Shown: piece by piece, positions 1 to 6,111 of the stretch
Layout: the number at the start of each line of letters is the position of its first letter
Position numbering within the stretch: position 1 is the stretch's first letter
Source: Ruaniaceae bacterium
GTDB lineage: Bacteria > Actinomycetota > Actinomycetes > Actinomycetales > Actinomycetaceae
Length of the DNA: 8,216 bases
Direction: 5' to 3'
Assembly (NCBI GenBank): GCA_030450655.1
Contig: JAKDIE010000047.1
Location: 1-8,216, forward strand
Notes under the pieces: generated by a model
The model's database searches: none
Told to the model about the DNA's origin: nothing
The model's input: the letters and a program-made list of their open reading frames with translations, nothing else
Made by a program: the position numbers and the translations under genes

Positions 1-521
1 GTGGGCACGTCGAGTTCGATCACGTTGGCGGGCTGCGCCGCCGCGCGGGCCTCGATGGACCCCTGCCGCACGGTGATTACCGGGGCGCTGTGGGTGACGG
101 CGGATCCCACCGTGTACGCGCCGCCGTACGCGGCGTTTGTGGCGATGATGCCCTCCGAATCGCGCGCCACGGCCACGGCGTCCGCGATGATCCCGGAGCG
201 GGTGCGGGCTGCGAAGCGGGCGGCAACCTCGCGGCCCTCAACCGAGTGGGAGGCAAGCACCGCATCCGGGGTAACGAGCGCGGCCGCAGCCGCCAGGGCG
301 TCGGTCGCGTGCGTTCCCACGATCGGCACCGCATCGGTGCGGAGCACGGCAGTTGCCCCGAGATCGGCGGCCTTTGAGGCCGCGGCCATGTCTCCGAGGA
401 CAAGGGCAACCGGCGTGCCGAGGGTGGAGGCGGCACCGAGCAGGGCGGCGCTGGACGTTGCCAGAGTGCCCTCGGGCGTGGTGTCGAGCAGTACCAGGAT
501 CGAATCTGCAGCGAAACTCAT
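1..521 (-). CDS. etfA: Electron transfer flavoprotein alpha subunit (3' part outside window)
   Basis: Alpha subunit of electron transfer flavoprotein, which with EtfB accepts electrons from acyl-CoA dehydrogenases through FAD and passes them to ETF:quinone oxidoreductase or another acceptor; cytoplasmic. The visible 173 residues start MSFAADSILVLLDTTPEG and form the N-terminal alpha/beta domain of ETF alpha: an ILVLLD strand, a GTPVALVLGD segment, ATAVLR, then ALAAAAALVTPDAVLAS, AARFAARTRSGIIADAVAV and a TNAAYGGAYTV-type segment followed by PVITVRQGSIEAR. This order matches FixB/EtfA proteins. The C-terminal FAD-binding domain would lie beyond position 1, so its integrity cannot be judged. 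It is the last visible gene of the operon, 17 bases after etfB. Two in-frame ATGs sit at 527 and 521; an AAGGAG six bases before the second makes 521 the better start. Assignment rests on remembered family pattern and on the adjacent etfB. Confidence 0.9.
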   Translation of the reverse strand, partial: MSFAADSILVLLDTTPEGTLATSSAALLGAASTLGTPVALVLGDMAAASKAADLGATAVLRTDAVPIVGTHATDALAAAAALVTPDAVLASHSVEGREVAARFAARTRSGIIADAVAVARDSEGIIATNAAYGGAYTVGSAVTHSAPVITVRQGSIEARAAAQPANVIELDVP

Positions 522-527
522 TGTCAT

Positions 528-533
528 CTCCTT
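528..533 (-). promoter_or_regulatory. Shine-Dalgarno of etfA (decides the start)
   Basis: AAGGAG on the minus strand, six bases from the ATG at 521 but directly abutting the alternative ATG at 527, so the downstream ATG is the likely initiator. It lies in the 17-base gap between etfB and etfA. Confidence 0.7.
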
Positions 534-538
534 CGATC

Positions 539-1318
539 TCAGACCAGTCGGTTCTCGGCGAGGAACGTGGCGAGTTGCTGTGCCGCCGTGCCGTCGTCGG
601 TCACCTTGACCCCCACGGTTCGTGGCGGGCGCTCGCTGATCGAGAGCATGATGCTGCGGGACGCGGATATGTCCGCCGCATCGATGCCGAGGTCCGCCAG
701 GCTCCTCGTCTCGAGCGGCTTCTTCTTGGCGGCCATGATGCCCTTGAAGTTGGGGAAGCGGGCATCCGGGAGCTCTTCGGTGATCGAGATGATCGCGGGT
801 AGGGGCGCGGAGACTTGCATGACGGCGGAGTCGGAGGCGCGCGCACCCGAGACTCGTTCGGGCTCGATCGTCACGGAGGAGAGGCTGGTGAGGCCCGGCA
901 TGCCGAGCAGTTCGGCGAGCATGGTGGGGAGCATTCCCGCCGCGCCGTCGGTCGATTGGTTCCCCGCCACGATCAGATCGGCATCCTGCGCGCGAATCGC
1001 GGCGGCGAGGACCTCGGCGGTGAGGCCGAGACCCGCGCCCAGCAGGGCGGCGTCGGCTATGTGAACTCCCGACGACGCCCCCATGGCCAGGCCTTTGCGG
1101 ATCGAGGCCGTTGCCGTTGCCGGGGCCATCGTCATCACGCTGACCTCCACCTCGCCCGGTGCGGAGTCCGCGTACGCCAGCGCAACCTCGAGCGCGCGCT
1201 CATTGATCTCGTCCACCACCGGATCGGAGGCGCCGCGATCCGCGAGCCCGGTCTCCAGGTTCAGCGCGCGGTCCGTGTAGGTATCGGGTACTTCCTTCAG
1301 CAGGACGACGATCTTCAC
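539..1318 (-). CDS. etfB: Electron transfer flavoprotein beta subunit
   Basis: Beta subunit of ETF, which binds AMP structurally and carries the loop that docks on acyl-CoA dehydrogenases. The 259-residue product starts (GTG) MKIVVLLKEVPDTYTDRAL, the usual EtfB/FixA opening, and has the normal family length of about 250-260. Visible motifs are DEINERALEVAL at 37-48, DLIVAGNQSTDG at 114-125 (the conserved nucleotide-binding stretch) and ARFPNFKGIMAAKKKP at 186-201. The last is the recognition-loop region; Phe191 sits where mammalian EtfB has its anchor Leu195, and from memory Phe is common at this site in actinobacteria. The GTG at 1318 is preferred over upstream starts because the homology begins there and an AAGGAG lies nine bases before it. 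The reading frame stays open upstream to 1489, but that part overlaps the dehydrogenase gene and has no ETF character. Third gene of the operon, 19 bases after the 387-residue dehydrogenase. Confidence 0.95.
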   Translation of the reverse strand: MKIVVLLKEVPDTYTDRALNLETGLADRGASDPVVDEINERALEVALAYADSAPGEVEVSVMTMAPATATASIRKGLAMGASSGVHIADAALLGAGLGLTAEVLAAAIRAQDADLIVAGNQSTDGAAGMLPTMLAELLGMPGLTSLSSVTIEPERVSGARASDSAVMQVSAPLPAIISITEELPDARFPNFKGIMAAKKKPLETRSLADLGIDAADISASRSIMLSISERPPRTVGVKVTDDGTAAQQLATFLAENRLV

Positions 1319-1327
1319 GGCTCTCGG

Positions 1328-1333
1328 CTCCTT
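1328..1333 (-). promoter_or_regulatory. Shine-Dalgarno of etfB (decides the GTG start)
   Basis: AAGGAG on the minus strand, nine bases before the GTG at 1318. It lies in the short gap after the dehydrogenase stop codon (TAA at 1338-1340) and supports the GTG rather than any start inside the preceding gene. Confidence 0.65.
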
Positions 1334-1337
1334 CGTG

Positions 1338-2501
1338 TTACTTGCGGCCAGTGACCGCGCGGGCAACGATCTCCCGCATGACCTCGTTGGTGCCGCCGTA
1401 GATGCGGTGCACCCGGGCATCGGCGAAGGCGCGTGCGATTGGGTATTCCATGATGTAGCCGTAGCCGCCGTGTAGCTGCACGCCCACATCGAGCACCTCC
1501 CACTCGCGTTCCGTGGTCCAGAACTTCACCTTTGCGGCCTCCTCCGCGCTGAGTTCGCCCTTGCGGTACAGCTCCATGGCGCGATCGATATACGCCCACA
1601 TCACGTCCACCGTGGTTGCCATTTCGGCGAGGCGGAAGCGCGTGTTCTGGAAATCGGCCACCGCTTGGCCGAACGCGGTGCGGTTCTTCGTGAACTCGAG
1701 CGTCCACTCGAGCCCGGCTTGGGAGGCTGCTGTCGCGGCCACGCCGATCGAGAGGCGCTCGAGTGGGAGGTTCTTCATCAGCTGGATGAAACCGTGCCCC
1801 GGCTCGGTGCCGATGAGGTTCTCATCCGGCACGAACACGTCCGTGAAGCTCAGCTCGGCGGTGTCGTGGCCGTGGAAGCCCATCTTGTGCAGGGTCTTGC
1901 CGTGATCGAAGCCCGCCATGCCGTTCTCGACCAGGATCAGGCTGAATGCGTCCGGGCGGTTGCCTTCGCCCGTCTTCACGAAGGTGACGACCACGTCCGC
2001 CGTCTTCCCGCTGGAGATGAAGGTCTTTGCGCCGTTGACGATGTAGCCGCCATCCACCTTCTTCGCGGTGGTGCTGACGCCGCGCAGATCGCTGCCTGCA
2101 CCGGGCTCGGTCATCGCGAGGGCGCCGAGCACCTCGCCTGTGGCCATCTTGGGAAGCCACTTCTGCTTCATGGCATCGGTTCCGAAATGCGCGAGGTACG
2201 GCACCGCGAGGTCATCGTGGATTCCGAATGCTCCGGCGAGCGAGCCCGCACCGGCGCGGAGCACCTCCTCGTTCACCACGGCGCGGAAGCGGAAGTCCAT
2301 CAACATGCCTGCGCCGCCGAACTCCTCGGGCACCGAGAGCCCGATCAAGCCTTGCTGGCCTGCCGCGAGCATGGTGGCGCGATCCACCTCGCCGTCACGG
2401 TCCCACTGCTCACGCTTTTCGTTCGTCACGTATCGGCGCACGAACTCCTTGACCATCTCGCGGAAGGCTTCGTGGTCCTCATCGTAAATGTCCCTTTTCA
2501 T
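1338..2501 (-). CDS. Acyl-CoA dehydrogenase, LCAD/IVD-like catalytic arrangement
   Basis: FAD-dependent acyl-CoA dehydrogenase of 387 residues, the normal length for the short family form. It would introduce the trans-2 double bond into an acyl-CoA thioester and pass electrons to ETF. Domains in order are an N-terminal helical domain (about 5-120), a middle beta domain with ALAMTEPGAGSDLRG at 127-141 and YIVNGAKTFISSG at 153-165, and a C-terminal helical domain with RTAFGQAVADFQNTRFRLAEM near 274-294, QLHGGYGYIMEYP at 342-354 and RIYGGTNEVMREI near 366-378. The position of the MCAD catalytic Glu (IYEGT) is Gly369 here. Instead LPLERL at 245-250 provides Glu248, matching the QERL glutamate of long-chain acyl-CoA dehydrogenase, so Glu248 is the inferred base. 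Start ATG at 2501 overlaps the previous gene's TGA (ATGA), with AGGAG seven bases upstream inside that gene, so translation is probably coupled. The true substrate (long, branched or other acyl chain) cannot be read from the sequence. Confidence 0.95.
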   Translation of the reverse strand: MKRDIYDEDHEAFREMVKEFVRRYVTNEKREQWDRDGEVDRATMLAAGQQGLIGLSVPEEFGGAGMLMDFRFRAVVNEEVLRAGAGSLAGAFGIHDDLAVPYLAHFGTDAMKQKWLPKMATGEVLGALAMTEPGAGSDLRGVSTTAKKVDGGYIVNGAKTFISSGKTADVVVTFVKTGEGNRPDAFSLILVENGMAGFDHGKTLHKMGFHGHDTAELSFTDVFVPDENLIGTEPGHGFIQLMKNLPLERLSIGVAATAASQAGLEWTLEFTKNRTAFGQAVADFQNTRFRLAEMATTVDVMWAYIDRAMELYRKGELSAEEAAKVKFWTTEREWEVLDVGVQLHGGYGYIMEYPIARAFADARVHRIYGGTNEVMREIVARAVTGRK

Positions 2502-4246
2502 GCGATTTCTCCTGCCGCAATGGTCTCCACCAATGAATGCACCTTCGCGAGGTGATGTGCGCCGAAGAAATCGGCCTCCGTGAGACGCCGTTGATCATCC
2601 TCCGTGAGCGACTCGTGCTTCAGCACGGCGGTGGCGAGGATGGCGTGCATCCATCCGCCCATTAGCAGGCTGAGCAGTTCCTGGTAGGGAACCGAGACCG
2701 CGAAGGCGTCCCGCGGGTTACTCAAGGCGCTCACGGCGAGCGACTCGGTCGCCTCCTGAGCTGCGGCAAGCGCGCGCCCCAAACGCTCGGCCGTGCGCTG
2801 GGCAACGGGGTGCGAGAAGGAGCTCAGCTCCACGATCTGGGCCTGGATCATCTCCAGGATGCGGGTCGCCGTCTGGCCCATGTCCTTGAGCAGCTTGCGG
2901 CCCACGAGATCGTTGGACTGGATCGCCGTCGTGCCCTCATAGATCGGGCCGATTCGGGCGTCCCGGAAATGCTGTGCCGCTCCGGTCTCCTCGATGAAGC
3001 CCATGCCACCGTGCACCTGGATGGCATCGGACGTGATGCGCACTGACTCCTCGGTGCACCAGGACTTGACGAGTGGGGTGAAGAACTCGGCGAGCGTGAG
3101 GCTGTCCTCGTCGTCGGCCCGATCCAGGAGATCCGCGGCGAACACCACGAGCGCGCGCATCGCCGAGATGCGGCTTGACATGCTCAACAGCAGGCGGCGC
3201 ACGTCGGGGTGTTCTGCGATCGGCGCGATCCCATCGCGACCCATCACGGCGCCCTGGATACGTGAGTGGGCGTAGTCATTGGCGCGCTGGAACGCGCGCT
3301 GTGAGATCCCGAGCCCCTGCACTCCGATACCGAAGCGCGCCTCGTTCATCATTACGAACATGGCGCGCAGGCCCTTGTGCAACTCGCCCACGAGGTAACC
3401 GGTGGCGTTCTCGTACTGCAGCGTGCAGGTGGGGCTGGCGTGGATGCCGAGCTTGTGCTCGATGCCCACCGTGGTGACGGCATTGCGCTCGCCGGGTGTG
3501 CCGTCCTCGTTCAGTAGGAACTTGGGGACGAGGAAGAGCGAGATGCCGCGGTGCCCCTCGGGGGCGTTCTCGGTGCGGGCGAGCACCAGGTGAATGATGT
3601 TCTCGGTGAGATCGTGATCGCCCCAACTGATGAAGATCTTCTGGCCGCTGATCGCCCAGGTTCCATCCGGGTTCTGACGGGCCATGCTGCGCACGGCAGC
3701 GAGATCGGTTCCGGCCTGCGGCTCTGTGAGGTTCATGGTCCCGGTCCACTCGCCGCTGATCATCTTCGGCAGGAAGGCGTCGCGTAGCTCCTGCGAACCG
3801 TTCGCATCGAGGGTTCGGATCGCGCCGAGGCTGAGCCCCGGACAGAGCGTGAACGCGGCGTTGGAGGCGTTCCAGAACTCGCTGAGCACGGTGGCGACAG
3901 TGGTGGGGAGGCCATCGCCGCCCGCACTCTCGGGCGATCCGGCGGAGACCCAGCCGGCCTCCGCGAAGGCCCGGTACGCATCCTTGAAGCCTTCGGGGAG
4001 GCTCACGGCGCCGTCGTCGAAGCGTGCCCCCACCTGGTCTCCGAGCCGGTCCAGGGGTGCGAGCACTTCGGTTGCGAATTCTCCCGCGGCCTGAATGGCA
4101 TCAAATACGTCTTCGGTGCTCAGCGCACCGCCTGTGGAACGGTCCACGAGGTCCGCGCCGAATGCCTCGCGCAGGAGGAACGCATACTCCCCGATGGGGG
4201 CGGTGAATTCGCCGCTGCTGGTTGAAGAAAGGGTCTGGGTTGTCAT
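2498..4246 (-). CDS. Acyl-CoA dehydrogenase with C-terminal extension (FadE5/DmdC-like architecture)
   Basis: Large acyl-CoA dehydrogenase of 582 residues, about 200 longer than the classical enzymes. It fits the subfamily with a short N-terminal extension and an extra C-terminal helical domain (the layout of mycobacterial FadE5 and of proteins annotated as DmdC-like). Visible parts: N-terminal extension and helical domain (about 1-165), beta domain with MNLTEPQAGTDLAAVRS at 171-187 and WAISGQKIFISWGDHD at 197-212, the HKLGIHASPTCTLQYENATGYLVGE stretch around 264-288, and a C-terminal helical domain with QVHGGMGFIEETGAAQHFRD at 410-429. GPIYEGTTAIQSNDL at 433-447 places the catalytic base at Glu437. 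The accessory C-terminal domain runs from about 460 to 580. First gene of the operon, with a GAGGAA seven bases before its ATG. Expected to work on CoA esters (chain length unknown) and to reduce the ETF encoded downstream. Regulation is probably by the divergent TetR protein through the inverted repeat in its upstream region. Confidence 0.95.
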   Translation of the reverse strand: MTTQTLSSTSSGEFTAPIGEYAFLLREAFGADLVDRSTGGALSTEDVFDAIQAAGEFATEVLAPLDRLGDQVGARFDDGAVSLPEGFKDAYRAFAEAGWVSAGSPESAGGDGLPTTVATVLSEFWNASNAAFTLCPGLSLGAIRTLDANGSQELRDAFLPKMISGEWTGTMNLTEPQAGTDLAAVRSMARQNPDGTWAISGQKIFISWGDHDLTENIIHLVLARTENAPEGHRGISLFLVPKFLLNEDGTPGERNAVTTVGIEHKLGIHASPTCTLQYENATGYLVGELHKGLRAMFVMMNEARFGIGVQGLGISQRAFQRANDYAHSRIQGAVMGRDGIAPIAEHPDVRRLLLSMSSRISAMRALVVFAADLLDRADDEDSLTLAEFFTPLVKSWCTEESVRITSDAIQVHGGMGFIEETGAAQHFRDARIGPIYEGTTAIQSNDLVGRKLLKDMGQTATRILEMIQAQIVELSSFSHPVAQRTAERLGRALAAAQEATESLAVSALSNPRDAFAVSVPYQELLSLLMGGWMHAILATAVLKHESLTEDDQRRLTEADFFGAHHLAKVHSLVETIAAGEIA

Positions 4247-4272
4247 CTCGATCTTCCTCGTTCGTCAGATGG

Positions 4273-4288
4273 TAGACGCGGCCGTCTA
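4273..4288. promoter_or_regulatory. Candidate TetR operator, perfect inverted repeat
   Basis: TAGACG-CGGC-CGTCTA: two perfect 6-base arms around a 4-base centre, 27 bases upstream of the dehydrogenase ATG and in the spacer shared with the divergent tetR gene. TetR proteins typically bind such palindromes next to their own gene. It overlaps the candidate -10 of the operon by four bases, so binding would block the polymerase. The symmetry is seen directly; the binding role is inferred. No second copy of the arms was found in the spacer. Confidence 0.55.
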
Positions 4289-4290
4289 TA
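4285..4290 (-). promoter_or_regulatory. Candidate -10 box of the acyl-CoA dehydrogenase/ETF operon
   Basis: TATAGA on the minus strand, about 38 bases before the dehydrogenase ATG, the only TA-rich hexamer in this part of the spacer. No convincing -35 hexamer is found 16-18 bases upstream; a TTGAGA lies about 27 bases upstream, too far. Transcription from here would give a leader of roughly 30 bases containing the GAGGAA ribosome-binding site. The overlap with the inverted repeat is the main reason to take it seriously. Confidence 0.35.
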
Positions 4291-4410
4291 TCCAAGTGTG
4301 CCTGAGACTCGGTTTCTTCTCAACCGGAAAAGGGGACGAAAGGCCTATGAGTTTTCCATGTATTGCTAGAGATTGGGACCTTGGTACGCAGTATCACGCG
4401 GTCGCCGGTG

Positions 4411-4419
4411 TGCTAGCTT
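4411..4419 (+). promoter_or_regulatory. Extended -10 promoter of tetR, leaderless transcript likely
   Basis: TGC-TAGCTT: an extended -10 (TGN) followed by a TANNNT hexamer ending six bases before the ATG at 4426. Transcription would therefore start at or next to the A of the start codon. No Shine-Dalgarno-like sequence precedes the ATG (the preceding bases are CACTCC), which agrees with leaderless initiation, a common mode in actinobacteria. There is no good -35 at 17 bases. Confidence 0.45.
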
Positions 4420-4425
4420 CACTCC

Positions 4426-5103
4426 ATGAGTGGCAACGCCCCTGAGCGAAACGAAGCTGTCGCAGAGAGCGCGGCCGCGGCGGTGCGCTACCTCGCCGAA
4501 CACGGCTTCGAATCGACCACCGTGGGCGATCTCGCCGATGCCATCGGCATCAGCCGTAGCACGTTCTTCCGGCGCTTCCGCAGTAAGGAGGACGTGATCT
4601 TCGCCGATCACGATCTGGCGCTGGCCCGCCTTGAGGAGTTGCTCTCGGATACCGAACTGACCCCCAGCGAGGCTCTCAGTCGCAGCACCGTTGAGGTGCT
4701 CCATACCCTTGTGCGGGACACGCATGCTGCGCGGCTGCGCTGGGAACTGCTGCGGCAGAACCCGTCACTTCGCGAGCGGGAGATGGTCATTACCCATCGC
4801 TACGAGCGGGTGTTCGTCGAGTACCTGAACCGAGTGGCCCCACCTGGTGCGCCGCAGTGGGCTCCCGTCGCACTGGCGGCAAGCCTCGTGGCCGTGCACA
4901 ACGCAGCGCTCCGCCGCTGGCTACGGGACTCGGATACGCGGGCGCTCGGGGCGCTGGACCGGGAGTTACGAGAGCTTACGGCGCAGTTCGCGCCCTGGTT
5001 TGCGGATGAGGGCCGTAGCCGGCGTGTGGTTGTGGCCGCGTTCGATCCCGGCGCCAGTTCTGCCGAGATTGCGCGCGCGATCGAGTCCCAACTCGGCGGT
5101 TGA
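4426..5103 (+). CDS. TetR/AcrR-family transcriptional regulator
   Basis: DNA-binding one-component regulator of 225 residues, of typical TetR-family length. The N-terminal helix (about 8-27) is followed by a clear TetR helix-turn-helix at about 30-53, with FESTTVGDLADAIGISRSTF and then FRRFRSKEDVIF. This is the most conserved region of the family. The remaining residues (about 60-225) are an alpha-helical ligand-binding and dimerisation domain rich in Ala, Leu and Arg, with no recognisable subfamily signature. It is transcribed divergently from the acyl-CoA dehydrogenase/ETF operon across a 179-base spacer carrying a perfect inverted repeat. By analogy with fatty-acid regulators of this family, it most likely represses that operon and responds to an acyl-CoA or related metabolite. 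The ligand is not deducible. It ends with TGA only 14 bases from the stop of the convergent HAD gene, with no obvious terminator hairpin between them. Confidence 0.93.
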   Translation: MSGNAPERNEAVAESAAAAVRYLAEHGFESTTVGDLADAIGISRSTFFRRFRSKEDVIFADHDLALARLEELLSDTELTPSEALSRSTVEVLHTLVRDTHAARLRWELLRQNPSLREREMVITHRYERVFVEYLNRVAPPGAPQWAPVALAASLVAVHNAALRRWLRDSDTRALGALDRELRELTAQFAPWFADEGRSRRVVVAAFDPGASSAEIARAIESQLGG

Positions 5104-5117
5104 GCGGGGCATGTGCC

Positions 5118-5963
5118 TCACGTAGACGCCTCCGTAGGCTCGAGTAGGCCCAGCCTTTCGAACGCAACGGCCAGGCCGTCGTCGTCGATGGACGTGGTCA
5201 CCCAATCCGCCGCAGCCTTGGCTTCGCGGGTGCCGTTGCCCATGGCCACGCCGATGCCCGCGCGCGTGAGCATTTCGACGTCGTTCGCGGAATCGCCCAG
5301 CGCAATCGTGTCCTCTAGCCGCACGTCCAGCCGGTCCGCCACCTTCACCAGGCCAACGGACTTGTTCATACCGAGCGCGGTCAGTTCGCCTGTGACTCCG
5401 CGATCGTGGGCGAGCGAGCCAGCCACGACCGAGAACCGATCACCGAACCGAGCCTGGGCATCGGCGAGGGTCGCCCCGCACTGTGCGGCGAGGTGGAACG
5501 TCAGCTTTGCGGCAGTCTCCGGTACACCCTCGCGCAGGTACGGAGCGATCTGTTCGAGGAAGGCGCTCCAATCGCCCGCGATCGATTGGTTGGACTCGCT
5601 TGAAGGACGGAACAGATCGAGAAAGTCCCGCACGAGGTACAGATCGGATCTGGTCTGCCAGAGACAATCCGCTTTCACGGAATCCATCCACGCGGCAATC
5701 TCCGCCACGTCCTGCTGCGGCATCTGATCGTTGAAGACGATCGTGCCGTCCAACTCCCCATAGGCGCCGTTGTAGCCCACGAGACCGCGAAAGCCGATGT
5801 CCCAGAGGAACGGGTAGATTTCTGCCTTCCCGCGGCCGGTACACATCACGAGCTCGTGGCCGAGTTCCAGCGCACGAGCCAGCGCCCGGCGCGCCGATTC
5901 GGGCAGCTGCTGATCGTGGTTGAGCAGGGTTCCGTCCACATCAAGGAATACGAGTCGCTTCAC
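5118..5963 (-). CDS. HAD-superfamily phosphatase, Cof type (class IIB)
   Basis: Cytosolic haloacid-dehalogenase-fold phosphatase of 281 residues, the usual size of Cof/YidA-type sugar-phosphate or nucleotide phosphatases. Motif I is FLDVDGT at 6-12, giving Asp8 as nucleophile and Asp10 as acid/base. Motif II is MCTGRG at 40-45 (Thr42). The motif III lysine is in GMNKSVGL (Lys201), and motif IV is GDSANDVEML at 223-232 (Asp224, Asn227, Asp228). The insert between motifs II and III (about 70-195) is the C2 cap domain that sets substrate preference, and it gives no clear substrate. The frame is open far upstream, but those residues are low-complexity and unrelated, so the start is either GTG at 5963 (MKRLVFLD) or the in-frame GTG at 5969. 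Neither has a good Shine-Dalgarno; the homology favours 5963. It lies 148 bases downstream of the ABC-F gene on the same strand; that gap shows only GC-rich sequence with no clear signal. Confidence 0.9.
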   Translation of the reverse strand: MKRLVFLDVDGTLLNHDQQLPESARRALARALELGHELVMCTGRGKAEIYPFLWDIGFRGLVGYNGAYGELDGTIVFNDQMPQQDVAEIAAWMDSVKADCLWQTRSDLYLVRDFLDLFRPSSESNQSIAGDWSAFLEQIAPYLREGVPETAAKLTFHLAAQCGATLADAQARFGDRFSVVAGSLAHDRGVTGELTALGMNKSVGLVKVADRLDVRLEDTIALGDSANDVEMLTRAGIGVAMGNGTREAKAAADWVTTSIDDDGLAVAFERLGLLEPTEAST

Positions 5964-6111
5964 CCTCACATCGTCGCAGATGCCCGGCAGCGGCGGGGCC
6001 GGGGCGCGAGGCGGATGCCGTTCCAGTGCAACGGTCCGGGGCGTGGATGCAGGCGCGCCGCGCGAGCGGTTGCAGGCGAGGGGCACGGCGTGAATGCGAG
6101 CCGCGTGAACG

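Noticed and set aside
4326..4357. GGAAAA ... TTTTCC inverted repeat with a 20-base loop in the tetR/operon spacer
   Set aside because: Six-base A/T-rich arms with a long loop are expected by chance at this length; it has no clear relation to either promoter, and the TAGACG palindrome is a much better operator candidate.
5964..6111. 148-base gap between the ABC-F and HAD genes, with TGCAGGCG occurring twice
   Set aside because: The 8-mer repeat is weak in such GC-rich sequence, and no promoter, hairpin with T-run or short gene with a ribosome-binding site was recognised.
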